NCBI GenBank assembly: GCA_030867875.1
Contig: JAOWCC010001594.1
Coordinates: forward strand, 1 to 64,000
Reading direction: 5' to 3'
DNA from: Actinernus sp. WN-2022
Taxonomy: Eukaryota > Cnidaria > Anthozoa > Actiniaria > Actinernidae
DNA: 64,000 nt
Each line of letters begins with the position of its first letter. Position 1 is the stretch's first letter. Shown here piece after piece: positions 35,420 through 46,458 of the stretch. A program made the position numbers and the translations under genes. The notes under the pieces were generated by a model, which was not told the DNA's origin, did not search any database, and saw only the letters and a program-made list of their open reading frames with translations.

Positions 35420-36680
35420 CATTTACCGAAGGGCTGGAGAACTCGCCGACTTTGGAAGTCTCGGACTCAGATATATAACGAGTTGGTTGTGTGCGGTAAA
35501 CAGACACGGCAGACGAATTTATACGTCCAAAAACCAAGGAACATGAAGAAGTAACCAGAAAAATACCAAGGCATGAGCAAAGAGGATTGAAACCGCAAGA
35601 TGAAATTAAAAGAATAACTGCATGGTACTCGTGATAGTCTGGAGGAAAATTTAGAAGAAAAACTAAAGAAAAATGTTGAAGTTAAGAAATCGAGAACAGA
35701 TGATGGCTTGAGAGGACGGGGAATTGAGTACAAGAAGAAAACCGAGAATTGGTCTAAAGAAAAAGAAGCAATCGATGGGTCGAAGAGTAATAAATTAATG
35801 GTAAACGAGGGACACGAAGGAGTGGATACTGAAAATGGATTAAAAAATAACTTGACCGAAAACGTTCCAGGGATCGAAATGTTGATGAAAGAAGTTTGTT
35901 ATTCTACTCGAAATGAAAAAGGTGTAAGGACGACGGTGAACAAGCAATTAGGAGACAAAGATGACGCCGTGTCGTGTAAAAACGTGTTTTCCTCGATGAA
36001 TAATGTTCAAGAAGTAGACAGTTGCTTGCAGCGTTAACCGCTCCATTATCTATTAAGTATTTTACAGGACTCGAGAGGTCCAACACGTGAAGAAACGAAA
36101 CAAAGTAATGTGGGAGAAGAAAGAACGGCTAACGTGACACCGTGTGTAGGTTCATCTTCTAAAAGAACAGAAAAAGGTGACGACACGAGAACGGATTCAA
36201 AAGGCTTTTGGAATTGGGGAGATGTACGAGAATGTGTTGTTGGATGACACGATAAATATTCGATTAGAAGAAGCCGAAGCTACTAGAGTCATTAAAAGTG
36301 AGGGCCAAGAAGAATTAAACTATATAGTAGCAAATTTCGAAAGGGAAAAGCGGTAAAAGGACAGAATCTTTTACGAATTCCTTTATTAGAAAATGACACC
36401 AATGCAAGAGGACATTTGCGGTGGTCAACAATAACGATGAAACAAACGTTCAAGCAGACTCTATTGCGTTGACAAGGCAAGGAGATGCATCATAACACAT
36501 TTCTGATGTTAGAAAAGTAGAGAAAGCAAAGTCAAACAGGAATCTAAAATATTGGATAACAGCTACGAAACAAAGTTAAGCATTGGGAAAGAACCCAATT
36601 TGGAGATGAAAATCCACGAGGAAAACGAAGAAAAGGACGAAAGAGATGGAAATTCCGAGACGACTATTAGGAAACGCTAT
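35420..36680 (+). pseudogene. Decayed large exon of the IQCE-like gene, or inserted coding relic
   Basis: After acceptor CTTGCATAG the phase matches the base carried from 34062 and gives A-F-T-E-G-L-E-N-S-P-T-L-E-V-S-D-S-D-I, then stops at 35475. A shift of frame gives E-L-V-V-C-G-K-Q-T-R, so the S-D-S-D..V-V motif appears here too but broken. Charged coding-like frames continue with further stops and shifts: E-E-V-T-R-K-I-P-R-H-E-Q-R-G, then a long frame ending at 36037, then 36067-36249, then E-M-Y-E-N-V-L-L-D-D-T-I-N-I-R. Either an exon lost from the gene, an alternative isoform damaged by assembly indels, or an unrelated relic. The flanking exons join in frame without it. Confidence 0.5.
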
Positions 36681-36711
36681 GGACTTGACTCCAAATAGAA
36701 AAATGCGAGGT

Positions 36712-37051
36712 TCAAAGATTGAAAGAGAAGCAGTGGTGGATATGACTTTTTCTTAATACAAGAAAAATTATGCAAAAAAAAAAGAGGAATGTAACGGAGT
36801 TCAGCCGAAAGTGTGGCTCCAAGCGAGAAACTGATTCGCTGAAGGCCTCGCAAAAGATCCAGTGAATACTACTAGTGCGCCTCGTTGCTGCTCTAGAACG
36901 CTTCGTCGCGCCGGCAACTTGCTCTTCCTCACTTTCGGACTGAGTTGTATCCGAACTTTCTTCTGAAGACCAAATAAAACTCTCTCCCGAACTATCTATC
37001 GAGTTTTCAGACTCTGACGACCCGGACGGTTCCTCGCTCCTTTCCGCCATG
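36712..37051 (-). other. Acidic ORF with ATG in good context, unassigned
   Basis: Reads M-A-E-R-S-E-E-P-S-G-S-S-E-S-E-N-S-I-D-S-S-G and continues Ser/Glu-rich for about 60 codons before becoming hydrophobic and non-protein-like. It resembles the acidic N-terminus of some transposon proteins, but no domain follows. Possibly a truncated first exon; could also be chance. Confidence 0.2.
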
Positions 37052-37059
37052 TTTGTCAA

Positions 37060-37832
37060 AAGAGATAATTTATGCAGAACTAAGAATCGAATGCTGATTG
37101 GCTAGACGTATCCAGGGTAACCTCCAATTCACGGGAAAAGTGTTCTAAAATAGCTAGGTCTGTCAAAACGCTCCTTCCAAGGGATAGAATGGGAGATGGA
37201 TGCTCCTATTCATGGGCTCCTGATTCCTATAATACGAAATTTGAAATAAGCTCTCTCCATCGTATAAGCGCCTCCCCCTTCCCAAACAAACACAGTTGGA
37301 AGAAGACGAAGACCTGGTTTCTCCTACTGATGCTAAAGTGGATGACTCCCTCATAAGGCACCGCTTTTGGGATTTCGGTGGCAAAAGATGTCTTCAGCTC
37401 CAGTCCCCACTCTGACCTCTTTGCCAAAGGGAGCCCGTTTGTGCGTTTTTATTTTATTTTATGATTGACTTTCCTGTGCAGGCGGCTGTTAGAGTACAAT
37501 AAAGCAATAATTCCAACTTAAATTGTAATAAGTGTAAATTGACACAATTATGGGAAATGTCATATTTAGTCTTTTTAATTAAACATTTTAAACTACTGAT
37601 ACACACATGCATTATGATTGAAAATACTTAGAAAGTTCTAAACAATGCAAATATCATATCGTTTTCATAGATTTATTTATGATCTCTTAATGAAATTCAC
37701 ATTGATTAAATGTATGAATTTCTCCTATTTCTTTGTTTTACTTCACACCTCCACTCATTTACTGTTCGTCTTGTTTCCAATATTTCCCCCCTTTATTGAT
37801 TAAATATTGATTGTTTCCGTTTGATTTGTTAG
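37060..37832. other. No gene recognised
   Basis: Intron sequence; short shadow ORFs only. Confidence 0.4.
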
Positions 37833-38393
37833 GTTTAACAAAACGTGTGAATCCACAGAGAACAATCAAAGAAGCGTCGGAAGACAGCGACGATGATACC
37901 ATCGTTACGAGTTCGTCACGAAAACAAACGAGGGCTCCGGAACGCAGACCGAGTAACTCGCGAAAAGAACAAAATAAACAAAAGGAAAAATCGGATAAAA
38001 GTCGGTACGTAATCATTGACAGTGATGATGACGACGATGATGAAGATGACGTAATAGTGACGTCATCGAAAGGCAAGAGCGCAAAGGGCCCTTCCACGTC
38101 ATCGCAGCGACCAGGCTTATCTCGACAAATTGCCGATCTATCTTCCTCGGCAACAGAAAGACCAGCATTGACCAAATCAACAGGTTTTTCCGGTTCCCAG
38201 AGGCCTGGCTCAACGAGGCGAAGCAGCAAGGAGCGTGAACCCGCAAGGCCTTTTGGGAAAACTGGCCGAGTGGTGGACGAGGAGTCTGAAGAAGACAGCG
38301 AAGATGATGACGTCATTGTAACATCAAAGCGTGCGATTGCTGATGGAAAGAAGAACAAGTCAGTCACAAGTACACGTTCAAGTCTTAGCAAAA
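37833..38393 (+). CDS. IQCE: IQCE-like gene, large exon with repeated acidic V/I motifs
   Basis: Acceptor TGATTTGTTAG, donor GTGAGT; starts with two bases that complete GGT from 34062 and ends one base into a codon. Of its 187 residues, four segments repeat the same design: S-E-D-S-D-D-D-T-I-V-T-S-S, Y-V-I-I-D-S-D-D-D, E-D-D-V-I-V-T-S-S-K and S-E-D-D-D-V-I-V-T-S-K. Between them are Ser/Arg/Lys-rich spacers. The motif matches SUMO-interacting motifs as well as the IQCE C-terminal signature. Expected to be disordered. The minus-strand ORF over this exon is a shadow of its serine codons. Confidence 0.85.
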
Positions 38394-39053
38394 GTGAGTT
38401 AATGTTTGTTTTTTCCAAAACTTTGTTTCATTTTGGTTTGTATTTTAGTGGCTGAAGAGACTGGTCTAGGTCTGGGCTTCGTTATCACTTTGAAAATATC
38501 AAAACTCACACAACAACTAATACAAACTAAAAGATTAATGGTCCAGTTATATTAAAAATTTCGTCAGAAGTGAAAATAACAAAGCTGCAGAAAAGCTTAC
38601 TGGGCTACGGATGGTGTAGATGGATAGAAATCTTGAATGATATGTATCTAAATGAGTGCAGTCCATATGTTGTAGATATAACTAATTTCTTTGAACCCCG
38701 TAGCCTTCACACGCTTGATCTAAAACCAAAAACGTCCTTTAAATATGCAATAGGCGTGCAACTGCAGCAGCCATGAATAACTTTGGCAGCCATGAATAAC
38801 TTTGGAAGCAACAATATAATCCTGAATACGTGTATCCCTCAAAGATCTACATCCCATAGACTATATCGCAATCCCGCCGTCGCAGTGCAATCCAAGATGG
38901 CCGCCCAACAACAACAACAATGGAAAACTGAGATACCCATCCCAGAGTGCATTGTATCCTATTTTATGCCTATCAGTATACCGTAACCTCAGGTTTCTGC
39001 GTACAGATGCATGCCGTACATTCAAACAATCTAGTCTTCTCATTTTTTTCCAG
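38394..39053. other. Intron, no feature of note
   Basis: Includes a 22-bp tandem duplication (GGCAGCCATGAATAACTTTG) at 38768-38807 and an AACAACAACAACAA run near 38908. Confidence 0.5.
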
Positions 39054-39254
39054 CGTCAACTTCTAAAAAAGGCTTGTTCACAACAACAACAAAGTCGCGG
39101 TCAACAGAGAGTAATTCAACCAGAAGACGTAGTTTATTCGATGACAGTGATGACGATAGCGATGACGATGATATTGTGATCTCTTCCAGTACTAAATCCA
39201 AAGCGAAAACTACATCTAAATCATCGACAAACAAACGGGACTCTAAAAGTTCAC
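39054..39254 (+). CDS. IQCE: IQCE-like gene, exon with another acidic motif
   Basis: Acceptor TTTTTTCCAG, donor GTAAGT, phase 1 in and out. It encodes T-S-T-S-K-K-G-L-F-T-T-T-T-K-S then S-L-F-D-D-S-D-D-D-S-D-D-D-D-I-V-I-S-S-S-T-K and a Lys/Ser tail. It is the closest match in the gene to the vertebrate S-D-D-S-D-D-I-V-I sequence. Confidence 0.85.
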
Positions 39255-39817
39255 GTAAGTGGTTATTTGACGATTTAAAAAAAAATGTGTACTTGTTTTA
39301 ATGCCTCTAAAATCTACTTTCCTTCTGCTTTCCTGTGTCATTTAGTTTTTAATTATTTAATTTGTTATATCTTTAAAGTAATGATTCGCCTAATTCAATA
39401 AAACAATAGACTGCGGTAATAGAGTTTTCCGATTTACTAGAAACTTTGAAAATATTTCCGTATTTCTTTTATGGTCTATGTTTTTGTTACAGTACTGGTT
39501 AATTAACGAATATTCCGCTAAATCGGAAAATAATAATAAGGATATCCTCACACACGAGTTTGCTTGAATATGCCTTAAGTGCTGTCTGAGATGTCCACAG
39601 TCAAAATTCCAAGCAGATAAAACAACTGCTATTGGTCATTTTTACTGTGAAAACTTAAATAAAACACCATCCAGCCAATAGGAAAGGAGGACAACAACAG
39701 ATCTTGTAATCACAAATTTGATAATTTTCCTCACGGACTTCTCCTTAAATCAAACTACAGTTAGTTTGATCGAAATGGACACACTAAAATTAATGCATTT
39801 CTGTTTTGGAACCGGCA

Positions 39818-40112
39818 GTGCAACATGCACAATGCAACATGCACGATGCAACATGCACAGTGCAACTGCGCAATGCAACATGCACGATGCAACATGCACG
39901 ATGCAACATGCACGATGCAACATGCACGATGCAACATGCACGATGCAACTGCACAATGCAACATGCACAATGCAACATGCACGGTACAACATGCAACATG
40001 CACAATGCAACATCCACGATGCTACATGCACGATGCAACATGCACGATGCTACATGCACGATGCTACATGCACGATGCAACATGCACAATGAAACATGCA
40101 CGATGAAACATG
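39818..40112. repeat. 14-bp minisatellite (GCAACATGCACGAT)n
   Basis: About 20 copies with A/G variants (CACGATG/CACAATG) and a few partial units. It is stop-free in several frames on both strands, which creates overlapping ORFs rich in M, H, C and T. Intronic in the IQCE-like gene. Confidence 0.95.
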
Positions 40113-40182
40113 CATGAGACAACCTTTTTTGGAATAGATGTATAATGAGAGTAAGTAATGGTGTTATGTACTTTTTTACCAG

Positions 40183-40223
40183 TTTCAAGTCTATGGTCAA
40201 GTTCAACTCGAGAAAAGAAAGAG
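40183..40223 (+). CDS. IQCE: IQCE-like gene, 41-bp exon
   Basis: Acceptor CTTTTTTACCAG, donor GTAAGG; with the carried C it encodes L-S-S-L-W-S-S-S-T-R-E-K-K-E and ends in phase 0. Short, but both splice sites are strong and the phase is right on both sides. Confidence 0.7.
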
Positions 40224-40411
40224 GTAAGGGTGATCAACATCTAATTTCTCTTTAAGATATCAGAACAAAGTCAAGCAGGCAGGTCATGAGAATATTGGAG
40301 TTGATCAGCTGGAAACAAAAATGTTTTGATGTGACGCTACATTCTCTTAACTGACACTACAAGAAATGTATGAAGATCAGTAAGGAGAATTTTGGAAACA
40401 CAATGATATGA

Positions 40412-41913
40412 CCAACCTCGTTCCCAGGGGTCTTTGCGCGCTTAATTCAAGATGGCGTCGAAAAGCTAGTCCTGTGACCCCAAAATATGCCCATATATAT
40501 TTTGAGGAGCTTCCACTATTTTGGATTCATCAACGCGGACATTGTGCTACTTGTACCCACTACAACTTGTACCCAGTACCTATGCATTTTTAGTTGTTTT
40601 CAACGAATTTGAATGCGCAATGCAAGTCCCTTCTATTCCTCATTTTTTTAGAATGGCTAATGATGGCTAGACATGGTACACGTAGTTTGCTAGGTCTGTA
40701 AGTAGGGACTGCCGACTCCTTTGTAAGTTTTGTACCGACCGTGCTGTCAAAAGGATCATATTTTTTTCAGCTCCGCCTCCTAATTAGGGAAGGTATGTTT
40801 TTTTATTTGGGGGGGAGGGCTGGGGCTTCAGAGGGGAGGGTCATCAGAAAAATTGGGAACTTTTTTGGAGGGTCAAGCCTTTTTATTTTGAAAGCCAGGG
40901 AGGGTGAACCTTTTTTTTCCCAAGATGTCGTTGTCTTTTTTAAAGTTCGGCTGTTAAATTTGCCAACTCTTAAGGTGGCGCGACCCGGTTTTTCAGTGGC
41001 GGTACCTTTCACGTTTGAACAAGGAATACGACATCGTAAGCAATCCAATAGAAAATTGACCGTTGCGACATTGTTAGAGATAGATGAAAGTTCAAGATGA
41101 AGTAAGTTTTAGCGAGATCGGAGTTACTATAGCAACGCTGTGACGCCATCGTCCTTTTTACATACAGCCGATTTTCATGAAATCTGAATGCAATATTGCA
41201 TGGTAATTTTTAGGTTTACAAGGGGTGTTGGAAATATCTCGCGAGGTTAAATTATTGTTATACCGTTTGACTACCTTTTATGAAAAGCTGAAGAAAATCG
41301 CTTCGTTTGATTTCGGAAATTCTTGGCTTTAATATAAACGCCACGATTTAAAAACGGTAGATGAATTTTTGTTAACGTCAGGTGTCCTTAAGATTTGTTA
41401 GTATTTTATATGATCTCCAAATTTCAAGTTCGTTGAAACATTTTAAGGCTGTCAAACATTAACCTCAAATCAGTAAACTTTTGCGCCGATTTCCTTGTTG
41501 GTCGCTTATTTTTACATTATACATCCCTTTTGTCTCGAGTTGTCATACTCCCGTGAATTCCAATACATCATGCATTACCCACAACACTTCATTCATTGCT
41601 TTCCGAAGACTCTCCCGAATATGTTAATGTCAAGGTCAGTATTACAATAACAATAGGGACAAGTAAAGCATGTGTCACACCCTTTCTCCAGACATAACGC
41701 GCTTTGGCCAAGCCGAAGATTAACAGAGAGCGAAAGAGGAAAGCCTCTATGTTGAATATAAATCGTGTGTGCAAAAAGTTGAAGGAAAGTAGAAATGAAA
41801 GTAAGTTATGTTTTGCCTGTTGTCTTTTCTCCCAGAATCTGGGTGTATTTGATCACGTGACCAGCCTTTTGCCGCCATGTTGAATGCGCGGAAGACCCTG
41901 GGAACGAGGTTGG
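40412..41913. mobile_element. Candidate TIR element, 1.5 kb
   Basis: CCAACCTCGTTCCCAGGG at the left is inverted at the right, and similarity continues for about 60 bp through TCTT[T/C]GCGCGC and AA[G/C]ATGGCG. No clear target duplication, so these could also be two separate short repeats in opposite orientation. A third copy of CCAACCTCGTTCCCAG is at 45896. Interior holds only short ORFs. Confidence 0.5.
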
Positions 41914-42050
41914 GGCTGACATCCGCGACCTGAGTGGAATACGTTGTAACACGCTTCGTGGTCAAGTGCAACTGAAAAAAAAACATTGCACTCAATAATA
42001 TGATAAATACTGCTATTACAATGTGTTAACGGGAACTCTTTCTCCCACAG

Positions 42051-42140
42051 AGTACATCAGGACTCGACTTCAGTACGTTCGGCACTGGGTTAACATCTTC
42101 AAGCCGGAGAAACGACTCAAAACTCGACGAACTATTCTAG
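42051..42140 (+). CDS. IQCE: IQCE-like gene, terminal exon
   Basis: Acceptor CTTTCTCCCACAG, phase 0; encodes S-T-S-G-L-D-F-S-T-F-G-T-G-L..S-K-L-D-E-L-F and stops at TAG 42138-42140. Two ATTAAA hexamers (42149-42154 and 42157-42162) could serve as polyadenylation signals, which would give a very short 3' UTR. Confidence 0.75.
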   Translation, partial: STSGLDFSTFGTGLTSSSRRNDSKLDELF

Positions 42141-42148
42141 AATACTAA

Positions 42149-42162
42149 ATTAAATTATTAAA
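42149..42162 (+). promoter_or_regulatory. Possible poly(A) signals ATTAAA (two)
   Basis: Two copies of the common variant hexamer 9-22 nt after the stop codon of the IQCE-like gene. Confidence 0.4.
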
Positions 42163-42247
42163 ACTCTGTTAATATAATATTAACATCTCATCACTCAGGA
42201 AAATTTTAAAGTCTCCCCAGTTTGCCCACGGCAGGTTGCAGTTAGTT

Positions 42248-43085
42248 GTTCCGCTATAAAAGGGCCAAGGTCAGACCGCTGACACCTTCAGTTATCACTC
42301 GGCCTTTGTTGAGTGAACATCTCTGTGATGCTCCGCTTATGATATATATATATATATCTATTAAACAGGAAGTTCCGGTATAAAAGGGCCAAGGTCAGAC
42401 CGCTGACACCTTCAGTTATCACTCGGCCTTTGTTGAGTGAACATCTCTGTGATGCTCCGCTTATGATATATATATATATATCTATTAAACAGGAAGTTCC
42501 GGTATAAAAGGGCCAAGGTCAGACCGCTGACACCTTCAGTTGTCACTCGGCCTTTGTTGAGTGAACATCTCTGTGATGCTCCGCTTATGATATATATATA
42601 TATATCTATTAAACAGGAAGTTCCGGTATAAAAGGGCCAAGGTCAGACCGCTGACACCTTCAGTTGTCACTCGGCCTTTGTGGAGTGAACATCTCTGTGA
42701 TGCTCCGCTTATGATATATATATATATATCTATTAAACAGGAAGTTCCGGTATAAAAGGGCCAAGGTCAGACCGCTGACACCTTCAGTTGTCACTCGGCC
42801 TTTGTTGAGTGAACATCTCTGTGATGCTCCGCTTATGATATATATATATATATCTATTAAACAGGAAGTTCCGGTATAAAAGGGCCAAGGTCAGACCGCT
42901 GACACCTTCAGTTGTCACTCGGCCTTTGTGGAGTGAACATCTCTGTGATGCTCCGCTTATGATATATATATATATATCTATTAAACAGGAAGTTCCGGTA
43001 TAAAAGGCCAAGGTCAGACCACTGACACCTTCAGTTGTCACTCGGCCTTTGTTGAGTGAACATCTCTGTGATGCTCCGCTTGAGT
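42248..43085. repeat. 124-bp tandem repeat containing a TATAAAAG box
   Basis: Seven units, period 124 bp (starts at 42248, 42372, 42496...). Each has GTTCCGGTATAAAAGGGCCA, a GACACCTTCAG block, GTTGAGTGAACATCTCTGTG and an (AT)n run. The repeated TATA-like box 100 bp past the IQCE-like gene could reflect duplicated promoter-like sequence. Confidence 0.95.
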
Positions 43086-43486
43086 GTTCCCTACTGATTG
43101 CTTATCGCGCGAAATTCAAATCAAACAGATTAATGTTAAACTTTAGAGTAAGAGCTACATAAAATACCACCTAAAGTCTTTAAAAAAATAAAACCGTTAT
43201 TACGTCTAGTATCTGTTCACTTTTTGATGGCTTGTTTGATTTTAATCCCTCATAATTTCGCATTTTATCAGGAGAGACTGATTCACTCACCTACGTTCTT
43301 CACTGCTCTTAATTTTAATTTAAAATTGTGAGTAGAGAGGAGGGGCTTAGCCTTTTATACCCGAACTCTTTGTTAAAGAAGGCTGACGGTTAAGCCCCGG
43401 TCAAACGGATGCAACATTTTCATGCAAGAAAATGTTGCGTACGTTTCACCACCCTGTTGCACGATGTTGCATGATGAGTAGAGGTT

Positions 43487-43638
43487 ATTGACCAAGCTTG
43501 TTCGGTCAAGATGGGGGGATATTGATCGAGTTCATTTTTTGCGTTTTTATGGACCGAGACGGAGTCGAGGTCCATAAAAACGCAACAAATGAACGAGGCC
43601 AATATCCCCCCATCTTGACCGAACAAGCTTGGTCAATA
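43487..43638. mobile_element. Near-perfect palindromic element, ~150 bp
   Basis: A stem of about 65 bp, from TTATTGACCAAGCTTGTTCG and TCAAGATGGGGGGATATTG inward to GTTTTTATGGACC, with a loop of GAGACGGAGTCGAG. Nested near the left end of the 43393 element. Confidence 0.85.
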
Positions 43639-44612
43639 AGGTTTTTATTATATGGCACAAATGAATAAAATCACACTTTGACACACGCGTCAGGAACCCA
43701 TTGCGTGGTAAACTGAAGAGCGAATAGAAATCAATCTAAAATTAGAGTCTCGACGACTTTTCACTTGAAGTTCAACCTTGTGGCGTTCAAAACAGTTTGT
43801 TTTCCGACGTAAAAAAATGCGTTTTTATGGATGAAAACTGACCTGTGTACTTTACTTCAGATGTACTGAGTTTCAATGACAACTTCATCAGGAAGGCCGA
43901 ATGCATTAACTAGAAACAAAAATGTGCATATTTGTGGAAGATTTGAAAGTTGAAAACCGGCGTTGAAATCACTCGAGTGGCGATAACTCGGATAAGCACA
44001 CTGCAAAACTTGACAAATAGAGCTGTAGAAGAATACAAACAAACTTGTAAGTATTAATCTAGTAAATACTCTCAATTCGTAAGCCATTTACCAAATGTAA
44101 ATGCTGAATTTCTTAGTTCATACAATATAAAACCTGCTTTCTTTGATGAAACTGTGTGCTAAGCTTACTCGTTTCCGTAATAATTTTATTTCTTTCTACC
44201 ACGATTGTAGTAGCGTTGTGAGGTAGCCGAACGTTTCTTTGTGTTTTTGAAGTCACGGCCATTTCGGCTTCGCTATAGTTTTTTATCTCCGTAAGTCCAG
44301 CTTCGTTCAATTCAGTCGCTTTTGCTGCAGTTGTTTTCATCGAACTTGCAAGACTCCAAGAGCCAGAAAAAACTGCAGGTGAAATTTAGCTGTAAATGAA
44401 AAGGCAGAACGATTTTTAAATTAGTATTTGCCTTCATGTCACAAATTGTTTAGTTTCTTTCAAAATGTATGGGTTCTATCGCTATTTGTTTACGAAGAAT
44501 TGTGAGCGGTTTTGTAAAATCCTGAGCGGGCAAGATGGAAAAATCTTGCCCGCTGAGCAACCAATCAGATTGCAGCATTCAGAGTCATCTTGCCCGCTCA
44601 CGGAGCTGCCAT

Positions 44613-44787
44613 GTAATAATTACTGGTTATTTCATGGTTTTCTATGGAATACGGGCGAATAATTCACGAGAAATTTGTATTATTTAGTATACAACGAGCC
44701 TTTAGGCGAGTTGTATACCAAAATCATATGAATTTCGAGTTAAATTTTCGCCCGTATTCCATAGAAAACCATGAAATAACCATATTA
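44613..44787. mobile_element. Fold-back element with ATACGGGCGAA stems
   Basis: Inverted arms GGTTATTTCATGGTTTTCTA and TGGAATACGGGCGAA on both sides of a central palindrome GTATACAACGAGCC..GGCGAGTTGTATAC. Confidence 0.8.
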
Positions 44788-45596
44788 TCCTATAAATAAC
44801 AAATCTACAAAAAGATTTATCACGAAAACAAAGTAACTTACCGGACGATAGACTGCAAATTTTCTTGCCGGAAAACAAAAATTTTGAGTGGTGGCCGCGC
44901 ACCTCTGCAGATTAATTATGTATTCAAAATGGTGAATTCTTATTGGCGGATAAAGAAAGGGCGCGAAATTTCCTGCATTTTGATTGGCCTTGATCTAGCC
45001 ATGAAATACCGCTCTGTATTTAATAGAAAAACCATGAAATACCGCTCTGTATTTCATAGTAAACCTGAGCTCTGATTGGCTGAAATATAATATTTATAGG
45101 ATAATGTACAATATTGCATGAAGTTTGAATCTAGTCAAACTTTCGAGAAATGTTGCATGGATGTTGCGTTCGTTTGACCACCTTCGTGCAACATTGTTGC
45201 ATCGGAGCATGCGCATTAGTTCAATTTAAAGTATCATTGGCATGATGCCCAGACCTCTTATCGACAAACCGGGTAAAAACATACAACACGTTGCAACATG
45301 ATCCAACAATGTTGCACGATGTTGCATGAAATGTTGCATTCGTTTGACCGGGGCTAAGAAATATGAAATAAAATAATAAAAATAATAATGTCAGTTTGTT
45401 TTAACCCTTTCGCAGTCTTACACTGAATTATAGGGACGTCAGCATATGGCACAACATTAACATAAGTATTATAGGGCTTACTTGATATATAAAATACTTA
45501 ACAGTCAAAAATTCGTTATAGCAACCTACCAGTGACATAATTTAAACTACCAGTGACATCATTTAAAGAAACCACCGACTGTTGGAACAAATGTTG

Positions 45597-45709
45597 TACT
45601 GGACGGCAAAAAGTATTTGACAAAACCTGTTTGTAAATGCTATTTCCCACCTACAAACGATTGTCGATCTTTCTAAAACTGCATTTTTGAAGATGGCTTG
45701 CCGTCCAGC
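45597..45709. mobile_element. Small TIR element TACTGGACGGCAA, copy 1
   Basis: Terminal [T]ACTGGACGGCAA / TTGCCGTCCAG. The body AAACCTGTTTGTAAAT..CGATTGTCGATC and more than 100 bp downstream are shared with 48638-48796 and its flank in the same orientation. Confidence 0.65.
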
Positions 45710-45812
45710 ATCTACAACAACGCCTTTCCCTTGGGGATCGCAAGCTCAATTTATTCGTTAATGAAGTATCATATCAACACGTGACTGTTTCCTGCAAAAG
45801 GCCTATTAAACA

Positions 45813-46072
45813 GGCCACTTTGGAAACGAGTAGCGGATTGGGGCGAGTGGTCTCGCAAAGGCATTTGGGATCGTTACAGGGAACATGCATCGTGCCAACC
45901 TCGTTCCCAGTGTCTTCTCGGTCAGATCCCAGATGGCCGCCATCTTGGATCTGTCCGAGATGATACCATGTTTGTTTAGATTCTGCACGATGTGCGTGTA
46001 TCCATGTCACGATCCCACGCGCCATTGCGAGACCACCCTTGCCCAAATCCTCTACTCGTTTCCAAAGTGGCC
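45813..46072. mobile_element. TIR element, 260 bp
   Basis: Inverted ends GGCCACTTTGGAAACGAGTA, with similarity continuing for about 70 bp (GGTCTCGCAA, GGGATCGT). The centre holds CCAACCTCGTTCCCAG and a short palindrome CAGATGGCCGCCATCTTG. Short ORFs on both strands are by-products. Confidence 0.75.
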
Positions 46073-46183
46073 AATTTTAGTTTTCCATGTCCATGTTGCT
46101 GAAATTCGCTGTAACTTGGCACAGGCAGAAGAAGTCGATTTTTATTAAAGATTTACGTTAAATATTATACAGCTCCCAAGCTT

Positions 46184-46419
46184 AGCAGCAGGGGTGCTGA
46201 GCAGAATTCTTGGGTGTCGAATTGTTGTATCCAACGATTTCATTTAGACAAGACACAACGATAATCAACATGTGACCCAACAAAAACAACATGTGACACA
46301 AGAAAACCCACATGTGACACAACGAAATCCAACATGTCAACATTCAGACATCATAAGTACTGCCCATCCCCCTGCTGCTATTGCTATTACATTCGTTGTC
46401 CACATTATCGTATTTCGAT
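46184..46419 (+). repeat. Left terminal inverted repeat of the compact element
   Basis: Pairs with 47835-48069. Contains spaced CAACATGTGAC motifs at about 46267, 46288, 46309 and a partial one at 46331, period 21-24 bp, as expected for recombinase or factor binding sites. Confidence 0.95.
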
Positions 46420-46442
46420 GCCCTATTAGAGAAGGGTTGTTA

Positions 46443-46453
46443 TGTAGTATATC
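46443..46453 (+). promoter_or_regulatory. Shared upstream motif, ORF 1 copy
   Basis: TGTAGTATATC, 16 nt before the ATG at 46459. Same layout as 46621 and 47057. Confidence 0.5.
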
Positions 46454-46458
46454 CACCC

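Larger units (their letters stand above)
43393..45355. mobile_element. TIR element, 2 kb, with ATGTTGCA subterminal repeats
   Basis: Ends are inverted copies of AGCCCCGGTCAAACG[G/A]ATGC followed by AACATTT. Copies of ATGTTGCA[T/C] cluster in both terminal 200 bp. The interior has no transposase and contains two fold-back inserts (43487-43638, 44613-44787). The target duplication is ambiguous. Confidence 0.75.

Noticed and set aside
37759..38418. 219-codon minus-strand ORF rich in Ser and Asp
   Set aside because: Shadow of the plus-strand exon 37833-38393, whose codon phase, splice sites and motif repeats are far better supported.
39718..40206. Six overlapping Cys/His/Met-rich ORFs
   Set aside because: All are translations of the 14-bp minisatellite in an intron.
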